A DNA stretch of 64,000 bases. Source: Streptomyces sp. NBC_00306 (GTDB lineage Bacteria; Actinomycetota; Actinomycetes; Streptomycetales; Streptomycetaceae). The stretch spans positions 3,410,001 through 3,474,000 of the forward strand of contig NZ_CP108032.1 in assembly GCF_036169555.1 (NCBI RefSeq), in the 5' to 3' direction. Below the pieces are notes generated by a model. It worked only from the letters and a program-made list of their open reading frames with translations. It did no database searches and was not told the DNA's origin. Positions within the stretch are counted from its first letter, which is position 1. Every line of letters starts with the position of its first letter. The translations under genes and the position numbers were made by a program. Below, piece by piece: positions 1-8,811 of the stretch.

Positions 1-290
1 AGGAAGGAGACCTGCTCGCCGGGCACGACGAAGGGCATCAGGAGCGCGAAGGCGACGAACGGGATCTCGATGAGCAGCCGGCGCAGCAGATACCCGGCGG
101 GCACCCGGGCCACGGCCGCGACCGTGGCCAGCAGCACCGCGTACAGCCCGAAGGCCCACACCGCCTCGCGCGGTGTGGAGACCACGACCAGCACGAAGCA
201 GAAGACGGCGACCAGCTTGCAGTGCGCTGGGAGCTCGTGCACGGGCGAGTGCCCGTGCCGGTAGAGCTTGTGGCTGTGGCCGGCGCCCAT
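1..290 (-). CDS. cbiQ: ECF-type cobalt/nickel transporter transmembrane component CbiQ (partial, 3' end outside window)
   Basis: This is the T component of an energy-coupling-factor metal importer, an integral membrane protein linking the substrate-binding component to the ATPases. Only the first 96 or so residues are present. The N-terminus (MGAGHSHKLYRHGHSPVHEL) is His-rich, followed by hydrophobic stretches typical of CbiQ membrane segments. The ATG lies one base after the TGA of cbiM, so the two are surely co-transcribed and probably translationally coupled. The ATPase gene (CbiO) is expected beyond the window edge. Identity comes from the partner gene and hydrophobicity; metal specificity cannot be read from this fragment. 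Confidence 0.75.
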   Translation of the reverse strand, partial: MGAGHSHKLYRHGHSPVHELPAHCKLVAVFCFVLVVVSTPREAVWAFGLYAVLLATVAAVARVPAGYLLRRLLIEIPFVAFALLMPFVVPGEQVSF

Positions 291-291
291 G

Positions 292-1371
292 TCAGACGGA
301 GTCGGGGACGCGGGTGGCCTCGGACTCGGAGGCCCGGCGGCGGCGCACGACGACGTAGAAGATGCCGCTGCCCACCAAGACGGTCGAGCCGACGCCGATG
401 ACGCCCGCGAGACCGCCGGAGATCCGGGCGTTCGAGACGTCGGCGACCCCGTAGTCGGCGAGCGGGGAGTCGGCGGCCGCGTGCTCCTCGACCTTCTTGT
501 CGATGCCCTTGTCGGCGGCGACCTTCTCCAGGCCGTCGGGGCTGGCGGAGGCGTAGAAGGACACGAAGCCGGCGAGGACGACGGCGGTGGCGAGGCCGGC
601 CAGCCAGACCGTGCGCGGCGACCGCGCGGCGACCGGCTCGGGGGCGACGGGCTGGGCGTCGACCAGCTCGCCGCCGACGCGGAGCTTCAGCGGGGTGGTC
701 AGACCGCGGGCGCCGTGGACGAGGTCGGGCCGGACGGCGATGACGGCGCCGACGGTGAGCATGGTGATCACGGCCTCGCCGATGCCGATGAGGACATGGA
801 CGCCGACCATCGCGGTGAGGACCTTGCCGATCGGGACGTCGGTGGTCCCGCCGATCGCGTAGAGCAGGGTGAAGGCAGCGGCGGCGGCCGGTACGGAGAC
901 CAGCGCGGCGACGAAGGAGGCGACGGTGATCGAGCGGCGCTTGCGGGGCAGGACCGCCAGCAGTCCGCGGAACAGCCCGTAGGCGACGAGGACCGTGACG
1001 ACGCCCATGACGGTGATGTTCACGCCGAGCGCGGTGAGGCCGCCGTCCGCGAAGAGCACTCCCTGCATCAGCAGAACGACGGCGATGCAGAGCACGCCGG
1101 TGTAAGGACCGACGAGTATCGCGGCGAGCGCGCCGCCCAGCAGATGTCCGCTGGTGCCGGCCGCGACGGGAAAGTTGAGCATCTGTACGGCAAAGATGAA
1201 GGCGGCGACGAGGCCCGCCAGCGGCGCGGTGCGCTCGGCGCCGCTCAGTGCGAGGGAGGATCCGCCCAGCTCACGGCGGGCGCCGCGGAGGCTGACGGCG
1301 ACCGCGCCGGCGGCGGCGACACCGGCGGCCACCGACACCGGGGCGTTGATGAATCCGTCGGGGACATGCAT
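292..1371 (-). CDS. cbiM: CbiM/NikM metal-binding membrane component fused to a CbiN/NikN-type PDGLE domain
   Basis: Substrate-specific component of an ECF nickel/cobalt importer. The protein (359 aa) begins MHVPDGF, the N-terminal loop whose His2 coordinates metal in CbiM/NikM proteins, and continues with several hydrophobic membrane helices to about residue 230. After a linker and another membrane helix comes the sequence SPDGLEKVA, the signature of the PDGLE domain normally carried by the separate N component, then a final helix and a basic tail. It is therefore an M-N fusion. cbiQ follows after one base. A Nur-box-like repeat lies 50 bp upstream, which favours nickel over cobalt as substrate. 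The ATG at the 5' end is the only start that keeps the metal loop. Confidence 0.88.
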   Translation of the reverse strand: MHVPDGFINAPVSVAAGVAAAGAVAVSLRGARRELGGSSLALSGAERTAPLAGLVAAFIFAVQMLNFPVAAGTSGHLLGGALAAILVGPYTGVLCIAVVLLMQGVLFADGGLTALGVNITVMGVVTVLVAYGLFRGLLAVLPRKRRSITVASFVAALVSVPAAAAAFTLLYAIGGTTDVPIGKVLTAMVGVHVLIGIGEAVITMLTVGAVIAVRPDLVHGARGLTTPLKLRVGGELVDAQPVAPEPVAARSPRTVWLAGLATAVVLAGFVSFYASASPDGLEKVAADKGIDKKVEEHAAADSPLADYGVADVSNARISGGLAGVIGVGSTVLVGSGIFYVVVRRRRASESEATRVPDSV

Positions 1372-1421
1372 AGCGGGCTCCGCTCCGGACAGGTGAATAA
1401 CTGTTCAATGATAGTGCCCTG

Positions 1422-1438
1422 TTGCGAACGACTTGCAA
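1422..1438. promoter_or_regulatory. Nur-box-like nickel regulator site upstream of cbiM
   Basis: TTGCGA-N5-TTGCAA lies 51 bp upstream of the cbiM start and matches the TTGCAA-N5-TTGCAA Nur box of S. coelicolor with one mismatch. On the minus strand it is followed by TATCAT, a possible -10, so a bound repressor would cover the -35 region. Inference: nickel-dependent repression of the importer. Confidence 0.6.
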
Positions 1439-1535
1439 GAGCGGGTGGGTCACAACTGGTGATCGAGTCCCTCGCCCAAGAAAAGGAAATATGGGACATT
1501 GGAGGGCATAGCGGCTAAATCGTGAGGAGCGATAG

Positions 1536-1886
1536 ATGTCCACGGTCATCGAAGAACACGCATGGGCACGCATCGTCACGGACGCTCCTCAGCACAGGCC
1601 GGTCCGCGTCGCCCTCTGGTACGAACCGACGGACGCGCCGCAGTCCGTCCGCTTCACGTTCCCCGACGGACGCGAGTGGACCTTCCCGCGCGAGCTGCTG
1701 GAGAAGGGACTGCGCGTCCCCGTGCGCCGCGGCGATGTCGAGGTCTGGCCGTGCGGCCGGGTCCAGACGGTTGTGGAGTTCCACACCTCGGACGGCGTAG
1801 CGGTGGTGCAGTTCGACTCCAAGGCGCTGATGCGCTTCCTGCGGCACACGTACGCGGTGGCCGCACCCGCCGCCCCCCAGGGGTGA
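1536..1886 (+). CDS. SsgA-like (SALP) sporulation and cell-division regulator
   Basis: This 116-residue protein belongs to the actinomycete SsgA-like family, which guides septum placement, spore-wall assembly or spore separation. The start MSTVIEEH, the central FTFPDGREWTFPRELL and the VEFHTSDGVAVVQFDSKALMRFL block show the usual SALP layout. The ATG has GAGGAG about 7 bases upstream. The family paralogues SsgA-SsgG differ in role; from memory SsgE of S. coelicolor (SCO3158) lies in an equivalent neighbourhood, so this may be its orthologue, but that is synteny-based inference and no symbol is assigned. It stands alone, ending in a strong hairpin shared with the convergent MMPL gene. Confidence 0.85.
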   Translation: MSTVIEEHAWARIVTDAPQHRPVRVALWYEPTDAPQSVRFTFPDGREWTFPRELLEKGLRVPVRRGDVEVWPCGRVQTVVEFHTSDGVAVVQFDSKALMRFLRHTYAVAAPAAPQG

Positions 1887-1943
1887 CGAGCACGACCACC
1901 GTGTCCCCGCGACGGCCCCCGTCCCCACGGGTCCGTCGCGCAA

Positions 1944-1981
1944 CCGGGGGCGCGCACAGCCGCTCGCAGCGGCGCCCCCGG
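1944..1981. terminator. Bidirectional hairpin between the SsgA-like and MMPL genes
   Basis: CCGGGGGCGC pairs perfectly with GCGCCCCCGG, with a second inner stem in the loop. It sits between two convergent stop codons. There is no U-tract, as is common for Streptomyces terminators. Confidence 0.7.
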
Positions 1982-1994
1982 GCTCGTGCCGGAG

Positions 1995-4175
1995 TCAGAC
2001 GCGCACCAGATTGCGCTCCTCGTCCGGGTCTTCGGGGCTGACGCCGTCGTCCTTCGAGGTCAGCTGCTTGTGCAGCTTCTCGCCCTCGACGTCGACGTTC
2101 GGCAGCAGCCGGTCCAGCCAGCGCGGCAGCCACCAGGCCTTGTGGCCGAGCAGGGCGAGGACCGCCGGCACAACGGCCATCCGGACCACGAAGGCGTCGA
2201 AGAACACCGCGATCGCGAGGCCGAAGCCGATCATCTTGATCATCTGCTCGCTGGACCCGATGAATCCGGAGAAGACGGCGATCATGATCACCGCGGCGGC
2301 GCTGACGACGCGGGCACCGTGCTGGAAGCCGGTGACGATCGCCGCACCCGGCCGCTCCCCGTGGACGTACGCCTCCCGCATGCGGGTGACGAGGAAGACC
2401 TCGTAGTCCATCGCCAGGCCGAAGACGACACCCACCATGAAGATCGGCATCATCGACATGATCGGCCCGGTCTGCTCGACCCCGAACAGCGATCCCAGCC
2501 AGCCCCACTGGAAGACGGCGACGACCGCGCCCAGTGCGGCGACGACGGAGAGCAGGAAGCCGAGGGCCGCCTTCAGCGGTACGAGCAGCGACCTGAAGAC
2601 CACCATCAGCAGCAGGAACGCGAGTCCGACGACCAGGGCGAGGTAGGGCAGCAGGGCGTCGTTCATGCGCTGCGAGAAGTCGATGTTCATCGCGGTGGCA
2701 CCACTGACGAGCACGTCGTCGCCGCTGGAGTCACGGATGGAGTGGACCAGGTCCTCGGTGGCGACCGAGGACGGACGGTCCTTCGGGATGACCGTGATCA
2801 TCGCGGTGTCGCCGGCCTTGTTGAGCGTCGCGGGGGTGACCGCCGCGGCGCCTTCCAGGCCCTTGATCGCCTCGACCGTGCGGTCCGCGGCGCTCTTGTC
2901 GCCGTCGACGACCACCAGCAGCGGCCCGTTGAAACCGGGGCCGAAGCCGTCGGACAGCATGTCGTAGGCCTTGCGCTGCGTGGTGCTGACCGGCTGCGAG
3001 CCGTCGTCGGGCAGTCCCATCTCCAGCGACGCCGCCGGGATGGCGATGGCGCCGAGGCCCACCACACCGGCGAGCAGCACCATGACCGGCCGGCGCAGCA
3101 CGAAGCGGGACCAGCGGGTGCCCATGTTCGGCTTGTCGGTGACCGGCTTGCCCTTGCGGACCTTGCGGCCGAGCACCCGCTTGCCGGCGAAGCCGAGCAG
3201 GGCGGGGATGAGGGTGAGCGCGATGAGAACGGCGATCACGACGGTGCCCGCCGCGGCGAAGCCCATCTTGCTGAGCATCGGAATGTTGACGACGGCGAGG
3301 CCGACGAGGGCGATGACCACGGTCAGGCCCGCGAAGACGACGGCGGAGCCTGCGGTGCCGACGGCCCGGCCGGCCGCGTCCTCCTGCTCACGCCCCTCGG
3401 CGAGTTCGGCCCGGTAGCGCGAGACGATGAAGAGGGCGTAGTCGATGCCGACCGCGAGGCCGATCATCATCGCCAGCGTGGAGGTGGTGGACCCGAGGTC
3501 GAGGACGTTAGCCAGTGCCGTGATCGTGGAGATGCCGATGCCGACACCGATGATCGCGGTGAGCAGCGGCAGCCCGGCCGCGACGAGCGAGCCGAAGGTG
3601 ATGACCAGGACGACCGCGGCGATCGCGACACCGATGATCTCGCCCGCTCCGGTCTCCGGGACGGTCTGCAGCGCGTCGCCGCCGATCTCGACGGTCAGTC
3701 CGGTGCCCTGCGCCTGGTGGCCCGTCTTCTCCAGCGCCTCCCGGGTCTCGTCGGTCAGCTCCATGCCGTTGACCTTGTAGGTGACCGCGACGTAGGCCGT
3801 CGAACCGTCCTTGGAGACCGCGTTCGCGGTGTACGGGTCGGTGACGGAGGCGATCTGGTCGGAGCCGGCCTTGAGGTCGGCGACCGCCTTGTTCACCTCG
3901 GCCTTGTTGTCCGCCTGGGTCATCTTCTCGCCGCTCGGGGCCTTGAAGACGACACGTGCGGTCGCACCGTCGGGGCTGGCCCCGGGGAACCGTTCTTCCA
4001 GCAGGTCGAAGGCCTTCTGCGCCTCGGTGCCGGGTATCGAGAAGGACGACGAGGTGGCGGTGGACGCGGAGGCCGCACCGACCCCGGCGAGCGCGAGCAG
4101 AGCGACCCACAGCAGCAGGACGAGTTTGCGGCGCCGGAAGGCGGACCGCCCGAGTTTGTAGAGGAACGTGGCCAC
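1995..4175 (-). CDS. MMPL/RND-family membrane transporter
   Basis: Proton-driven exporter of the MMPL family (ActII-3-like) of the RND superfamily, probably moving hydrophobic metabolites or lipids. The 726-residue protein has one N-terminal helix, a large extracytoplasmic domain, a helix bundle, a second external domain and a second bundle. The two copies of [11 protein letters not shown] / GLAMDYEVFL in the helix bundles are the family's proton-relay motifs with conserved Asp-Tyr. The GTG start (VATFLYKLGRS) was chosen over an ATG 12 codons upstream because GGGAG lies about 9 bases before it. A TetR gene follows upstream on the same strand, with palindromic operators beyond it; regulation by that protein is inferred. 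A second MMPL gene lies at 17.2-19.4 kb. Confidence 0.88.
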   Translation of the reverse strand: MATFLYKLGRSAFRRRKLVLLLWVALLALAGVGAASASTATSSSFSIPGTEAQKAFDLLEERFPGASPDGATARVVFKAPSGEKMTQADNKAEVNKAVADLKAGSDQIASVTDPYTANAVSKDGSTAYVAVTYKVNGMELTDETREALEKTGHQAQGTGLTVEIGGDALQTVPETGAGEIIGVAIAAVVLVITFGSLVAAGLPLLTAIIGVGIGISTITALANVLDLGSTTSTLAMMIGLAVGIDYALFIVSRYRAELAEGREQEDAAGRAVGTAGSAVVFAGLTVVIALVGLAVVNIPMLSKMGFAAAGTVVIAVLIALTLIPALLGFAGKRVLGRKVRKGKPVTDKPNMGTRWSRFVLRRPVMVLLAGVVGLGAIAIPAASLEMGLPDDGSQPVSTTQRKAYDMLSDGFGPGFNGPLLVVVDGDKSAADRTVEAIKGLEGAAAVTPATLNKAGDTAMITVIPKDRPSSVATEDLVHSIRDSSGDDVLVSGATAMNIDFSQRMNDALLPYLALVVGLAFLLLMVVFRSLLVPLKAALGFLLSVVAALGAVVAVFQWGWLGSLFGVEQTGPIMSMMPIFMVGVVFGLAMDYEVFLVTRMREAYVHGERPGAAIVTGFQHGARVVSAAAVIMIAVFSGFIGSSEQMIKMIGFGLAIAVFFDAFVVRMAVVPAVLALLGHKAWWLPRWLDRLLPNVDVEGEKLHKQLTSKDDGVSPEDPDEERNLVRV

Positions 4176-4318
4176 GAGGGCGTACTCCCGTGTGTGAGGT
4201 GAACAGGGCATGGGGAGCCGGCCCGACGACGAGAGCGGCGCGCGTCAGGTGGTGCGGGTCGTGCTGCGGGGAGAGGTGACGTGGGGAACGTCGGTCGCCG
4301 TGGGGCGGCGACGGGGCA

Positions 4319-4894
4319 TCAGACTCCGAGGGCCGGCAGGACCACGGCATCGATGTATCGGTTGAGAAAGTCCCGGTCGGGGAGCCGGTCCTCGATCATC
4401 TGCCGGGCGACGAACGCGCCGACCAGCATGTGCGGCACGAAGTCCAGCGCGGGGCTGTCCGCACTGACCTCCCCGCGCTCCACCGCCCGCCGCAGCAGTG
4501 TGTCCAGCCCGGTGATCTCGGGCTCGATCAGCAGCTCCCGCAGGGCCTCATGGAGGTCGGGATTGCCGTGGATGGCCTGGGCGAGACCCCGCATCAGCGC
4601 GGAGTCCCTCTCCATCTGGCAGTCGTCGGTCTGGTCCAGCATCGCGTGGAAGTCACCACGCAGGCTGCCGGTGTCGATGTCGCCGACATTCACCGGCTTG
4701 CTGTGCCGCAGGGCGGTGGCCACCAGCTCGGGCTTCCCGCGCCACTGACGGTAGAGGGTCGCTTTGCTCGATCGGGTCCGGGTGGCCACGGCGTCCATGG
4801 TCAGGGCGTCGTATCCGACTTCGCGCAACAGGTCCAGTACGGCCTCGTACAGCTCTGCCTCGCGCTCGGGGGTGAGCCGACTGCGTGTGGTCAT
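4319..4894 (-). CDS. TetR/AcrR-family transcriptional regulator
   Basis: This 191-residue protein has an N-terminal TetR helix-turn-helix (LREVGYDALTMDAVATRTRSSKATLYRQW) at about residues 18-50, followed by an all-helical ligand domain typical in length for the family. The ATG (MTTRSRL) is preceded by GGGAGG (GGAGGGAGGCCGATC context). It lies 143 bp upstream of the MMPL exporter on the same strand and is the likely repressor of both itself and that exporter. Two perfect inverted repeats sit between it and the divergent tricorn protease gene, so the protease could also be affected. Confidence 0.88.
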   Translation of the reverse strand: MTTRSRLTPEREAELYEAVLDLLREVGYDALTMDAVATRTRSSKATLYRQWRGKPELVATALRHSKPVNVGDIDTGSLRGDFHAMLDQTDDCQMERDSALMRGLAQAIHGNPDLHEALRELLIEPEITGLDTLLRRAVERGEVSADSPALDFVPHMLVGAFVARQMIEDRLPDRDFLNRYIDAVVLPALGV

Positions 4895-4915
4895 GATCGG
4901 CCTCCCTCCATCCGA

Positions 4916-4930
4916 ACGAAACGGTTTCGT
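4916..4930. promoter_or_regulatory. Likely TetR operator 1
   Basis: ACGAAAC-G-GTTTCGT is a perfect 7-1-7 inverted repeat 22 bp upstream of the TetR start, where an autorepressor would bind. Confidence 0.6.
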
Positions 4931-4955
4931 ACACCTCGAAGGTACCCCACCCCTC

Positions 4956-4977
4956 AGCGAAACGACAACGTTTCGCT
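4956..4977. promoter_or_regulatory. Likely TetR operator 2
   Basis: AGCGAAACG, a 4-base spacer, then CGTTTCGCT: a perfect 9-4-9 inverted repeat sharing the CGAAAC/GTTTCG arms with operator 1. Centre-to-centre distance is about 43 bp. It faces the tricorn protease promoter region on the other side. Confidence 0.6.
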
Positions 4978-5078
4978 TGTGTCGTGGATCACGGACCGGT
5001 TCCGGCCACACCGGATCCGGCCGGATTCACCCTGCCCCACGAGTTGCCGCGCCCCCTGCACACGGAAAGCATTGGAAG

Positions 5079-8000
5079 GTGAGCGACGACGTGGCGTACC
5101 TCCGTTTCCCGCATCTGCACGACGACTTGCTGTGCTTCGCCGCCGAGGACGATCTGTGGATCGCCCCTCTGGTGCCGCAGGGGCACCGGCCGGGACGGGC
5201 CTGGCGGCTCACCGTCGACCGGACCCGGGTCGGCCATCCCCGCTTCTCCCCCGACGGCCGGCACATCGCCTACACGACCTGGCGCAGCCTCGATCCCGAG
5301 ATCCATCTCGCGCCCGTCGAGGGCGGACCGGCCCGCAGACTCAGCTACTGGGGCTCCACCGACACCCGGGTGTGCGGCTGGACCCCGGACGGCCAGATCC
5401 TCGCCGTCTCCTCGCACGCCCAGCCCTTCTCGTACTTCTCCTGGGCCTACAACGTCCCGACCGACGGAGCTCCCGGCGCGAAGCTGCCGTGGGGGCCCGT
5501 CGCGCACATCGCCGTCACCGACGTGGAGGCGGAGCGGCGCACCCTGCTGCTCACCGGCAAGCCGCCGCACGAGCCGGCGGCGTGGAAGCGCTACCGCGGT
5601 GGCGCCACCGGCCGGCTGTGGCTGCACGGCCGGCGACTCCTCGCCGACCTGGACGGGCATCTGGACTGCCCGATGTTCGTCTCCGGGCGGATCGCGTTCC
5701 TCTCCGACCACGAGGGCATCGGCAATCTCTACTCCTGCCTTCCCGACGGGAGCGATCTGCGGCGCCACACGGACCACGACGCGTTCTACGCCCGGCACGC
5801 CTCCAGCGACGGCCACCGGGTCGTGTACCAGTGCGCCGGGGACCTGTGGATCGTCGACGACCTCGGCCCGGAGGGGATGCCCCGCAAACTGGACGTGCGG
5901 CTCGGCGGACCGCGCGCCGGACGCCGCCCCTACCAGGTACCGGCCTCCAGCCACGTCGACTCGATCTCGGTCGACACGACGGGCCGGGCCAGCGCCGTCA
6001 CCGTCCGCGGCAGTCTGTACTGGCTCACCCACCGGGACGGGCCGGCCCGGACGATCGCCGACACCCCGGGCGTACGCGTGCGGCTGCCCGAGATGCTCGG
6101 CACCGGCGGCCAGGTCGCCTACGTCACCGACGCGGAGGGCGACGACGCCGTCGAGATCGCCTACCTCCCGCGGGCGAGCGGCGAGCGCGAGCCGCGGCGG
6201 CTGGCCTCCGGCCGGCTCGGCCGGGTGCTGGAAATGGTGTCGGACCCGGACGGGGAGCGGCTCGCCGTCGCCGCGCACGACGGCCGGCTGCTGCTGCTCG
6301 ACGCGGCGGAGGACTCCGCGGGCGAGACCACCGAGCTGATCCGGTCCCTCAACGGGCCGGTGCGCGATCTGGCCTTCTCCCCCGACGGGACGTGGCTGAC
6401 CTGGTCGCACCCGGGCATCGGCCGTTCCCTGCGCCAGATCAAGATGGCCCGGATCGCGGACCGCACGATCGTCGATGTCACCAACGGCCGTTTCGAGGAC
6501 GAGAATCCGGTCTTCACCAGCGACGGCCGCTATCTCGCGTTCCTGTCCTGGCGCGGCTTCGACCCGGTGTACGACGTGCACACCGGCGACCTGTCCTTCC
6601 CGCTGGGCTGCCGGCCCTACCTCGTACCGCTGTCCTCGGCCACGCCCTCGCCCTTCGCGCTGTCCCCGGACGGACGGCCGGCGGCCGGCGGCCTCGACCC
6701 CATCGACGAGTCCCTGCTGCCGACCGAGGAGGGAGCCGGTTCCAGCACGGTCATGGTGGAGATCGAGGGTTTGGAGAGCCGGGTGACGCCGTTCCCGGTC
6801 TCGGCCTCCAAGTACTCGGCGCTGTACCCGGTCAGCGGCGGCGGGCTCGTCTGGCTGCGCTGGCCGATCTCCGGAGCCCTGGGCGAGACCTTCGTGAATC
6901 CCGCCGACACCTCCGGGCGCCCCACGCTGGAGCACTTCGACATCGCCAAGGCCCGCAAGGCCGAACTGGTCGGCCACCTCGACTGGTTCGCGGTCAGCGG
7001 TGACGGCAGCAGACTGGTGGTCGTCGACGACGGCGATCTGCGGGCGGTGCCCGCCACCGAGTCGGGCGACAGCGACTCGACGGTCTACCTCGATCTGCGC
7101 CGAATCCTGCACGACGTGGACCCGGCGTCCGAATGGCGCCAGGCGTACGCCGAGGCCGGCCGGCTCATCCGCGCCTACTTCTGGGAACCGGGGATGTGCG
7201 GGATCGACTGGGACGCGGTGCTCGACCAGTACCGCCCGCTGGTCGAACGGGTCGCCTCACCCGACGAGTTCGCCGACCTGCTGCGTGAGGTGCTGGGCGA
7301 GCTGGGCACTTCGCACGCGTACGTCACCCCCGCGCGCCGCAACGAAGGTCCGCCGCACTACCAGCGGGCGATGGGCCTGCTGGGCACGGACCTGGTCTGC
7401 CGCGACGGGCAGTGGATGGTCAAGCGGATCCTGCCCGGCGACTCGTCCGACTCCAAGGCCCGTTCCCCGCTCGCCGGTACGGGCGTCCACCCGGGCGAGA
7501 TCCTCACGCATGTGGACGGCCGGCCGGTGGACCCGGTCACCGGGCCTTTCCCCATGCTGGCCGCCGCGGGCGGAACGACGGTGGAGCTGACGTTCTGCCC
7601 GGCCGAGAACGAGGAGCGCTCGCGCCGGGTGGCTATCGTGCCGCTGATCGACGAACGCCCGCTGCGGTACCAGTACTGGGTGGCCAAACGCCGCGAAGTC
7701 GTACGGGAGTTGAGCGGCGACAAGTGCGGCTACCTCCACATCCCCGACATGGGCGGCTCCGGCTGGGCGCAGTTCAACCGCGATCTGCGGCTGGAGGTCT
7801 CCCGGCCGGCGCTGATCGTCGACGTCCGCGGCAACGCGGGTGGACACATCAGCGAGCTGGTGGTGGAGACACTGACCCGGAAGATCATCGGCTGGGACCT
7901 GACGCGGGACGCGCAGCCGGTCTCGTACGCCTCCAACGCGCCGCGCGGCCCGGTGGTCGCGCTGGCCGACGAGGCGACGTCCTCGGACGGCGACATGATC

Positions 8001-8345
8001 ACGGCGGCGTTCAAACTGCTCAACCTCGGCCCCGTGGTGGGCAGTCGCACCTGGGGCGGGGTGGTCGGCATGACCGGCCGCCATCGGCTGGGAGACGGCA
8101 CGGTGATCACGGTGCCGATGAACGCGGCCTGGTTCGACGCCTACGGCTGGTCGGTCGAGAACCACGGCGTGGAACCGGACCTGGACGCGCTGCGTTCGCC
8201 GCTCGACTGGGCGGAAGGCCGCCATGTCCAGCTGGACGACGCGGTACAGCTCGCCCTGGAGATGCTGACCCGGCAGCCGGCGGCGGAGCCTCCCGGCTAC
8301 GACACCGCGCCGGACCTCCGCCGCCCCAAGCTCCCGCCGCGCTGA
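5079..8345 (+). CDS. Tricorn protease homologue
   Basis: Large cytosolic serine protease that trims oligopeptides released by the proteasome. The 1088-residue length matches the family. Residues 1 to about 680 carry repeated beta-propeller strands (FSPDGRHIAYTTW, FSPDGTWLTWSHPG, FTSDGRYLAFLSW). A PDZ region follows (VHPGEILTHVDGRPVD). Catalytic residues expected from the Thermoplasma enzyme are visible: Ser745-His746 in GTSHAYV, Ser969-Asp970 in ATSSDGDM and Glu1027 in WSVENHGVEPD. The GTG was chosen because GGAAAG lies 8-9 bases upstream; a second GTG four codons later is possible. It is divergent from the TetR gene and ends at a strong hairpin. Confidence 0.92.
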   Translation: MSDDVAYLRFPHLHDDLLCFAAEDDLWIAPLVPQGHRPGRAWRLTVDRTRVGHPRFSPDGRHIAYTTWRSLDPEIHLAPVEGGPARRLSYWGSTDTRVCGWTPDGQILAVSSHAQPFSYFSWAYNVPTDGAPGAKLPWGPVAHIAVTDVEAERRTLLLTGKPPHEPAAWKRYRGGATGRLWLHGRRLLADLDGHLDCPMFVSGRIAFLSDHEGIGNLYSCLPDGSDLRRHTDHDAFYARHASSDGHRVVYQCAGDLWIVDDLGPEGMPRKLDVRLGGPRAGRRPYQVPASSHVDSISVDTTGRASAVTVRGSLYWLTHRDGPARTIADTPGVRVRLPEMLGTGGQVAYVTDAEGDDAVEIAYLPRASGEREPRRLASGRLGRVLEMVSDPDGERLAVAAHDGRLLLLDAAEDSAGETTELIRSLNGPVRDLAFSPDGTWLTWSHPGIGRSLRQIKMARIADRTIVDVTNGRFEDENPVFTSDGRYLAFLSWRGFDPVYDVHTGDLSFPLGCRPYLVPLSSATPSPFALSPDGRPAAGGLDPIDESLLPTEEGAGSSTVMVEIEGLESRVTPFPVSASKYSALYPVSGGGLVWLRWPISGALGETFVNPADTSGRPTLEHFDIAKARKAELVGHLDWFAVSGDGSRLVVVDDGDLRAVPATESGDSDSTVYLDLRRILHDVDPASEWRQAYAEAGRLIRAYFWEPGMCGIDWDAVLDQYRPLVERVASPDEFADLLREVLGELGTSHAYVTPARRNEGPPHYQRAMGLLGTDLVCRDGQWMVKRILPGDSSDSKARSPLAGTGVHPGEILTHVDGRPVDPVTGPFPMLAAAGGTTVELTFCPAENEERSRRVAIVPLIDERPLRYQYWVAKRREVVRELSGDKCGYLHIPDMGGSGWAQFNRDLRLEVSRPALIVDVRGNAGGHISELVVETLTRKIIGWDLTRDAQPVSYASNAPRGPVVALADEATSSDGDMITAAFKLLNLGPVVGSRTWGGVVGMTGRHRLGDGTVITVPMNAAWFDAYGWSVENHGVEPDLDALRSPLDWAEGRHVQLDDAVQLALEMLTRQPAAEPPGYDTAPDLRRPKLPPR

Positions 8346-8391
8346 GGCAGTTGGACGCCGGGACGCGCAGATGAGGACCGGCGCCGCAGGC

Positions 8392-8425
8392 AAGAGGCGC
8401 ATCCGCTCGCGCGGATGCGCCTCTT
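8392..8425. terminator. Bidirectional terminator behind the tricorn gene
   Basis: A perfect 15 bp stem (AAGAGGCGCATCCGC and its complement) with a TCGC loop between convergent genes. Confidence 0.85.
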
Positions 8426-8440
8426 CAGTCACACGCAGCG

Positions 8441-8713
8441 TCAGGCGTTGCGGTCCTGACCGAACTGCTCACGCATGGGCTCTTCGCGGGGCGTCCGCTC
8501 ACGCATCGGCTCCTCACGGGAGGTCCGCTCGCGCGGCTCCTCGTGGCCCTGCGGCCGACGACGCTCCTGCGGCTGCTGCTGACCCTGCGGGCGCCGGCGC
8601 TCCTGACCCTGCTGACCGCGCTGGGACGTCTCGTCCTTCGCGCCGGCCGGGGCCTGCTTGGCCTGGTTCTTGAGCTCCTGCGCCTTGTCCTTGAACTGGT
8701 CCTGAATGCCCAT
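8441..8713 (-). CDS. Small Gln/Arg/Glu-rich, probably disordered protein
   Basis: A 90-residue hydrophilic protein of unknown function. The first 20 residues (MGIQDQFKDKAQELKNQAK) could form an amphipathic helix and are reminiscent of small stress proteins, but I do not claim a family. The rest is repetitive: ERRRPQG occurs twice, and the pair RERTSREEP/RERTPREEPMRE is a near-direct repeat. There is no cysteine and no membrane segment. AGGAG precedes the ATG by about 9 bases, supporting real translation. It is convergent with the tricorn gene and shares its terminator. The repeats suggest recent internal expansion. Confidence 0.7.
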   Translation of the reverse strand: MGIQDQFKDKAQELKNQAKQAPAGAKDETSQRGQQGQERRRPQGQQQPQERRRPQGHEEPRERTSREEPMRERTPREEPMREQFGQDRNA

Positions 8714-8811
8714 GCTTGTTCACTCCTAGAGGGGTGTGAGGGAGAGCGGGGACTGGTGTGCCCCCTGGGCCTCGACCAGCGTGGCACGCACGGACACGCT
8801 GCGCATTTCGA

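Noticed and set aside
1986..4202. A 738-codon + strand frame opposite the first MMPL gene, and similar long antisense frames opposite tricorn, the second MMPL gene, the acylase and hrdD
   Set aside because: High-GC third positions create open antisense frames. Their translations are rich in Arg, Asp, Gly and His without motifs, while the opposite strand encodes recognisable proteins.
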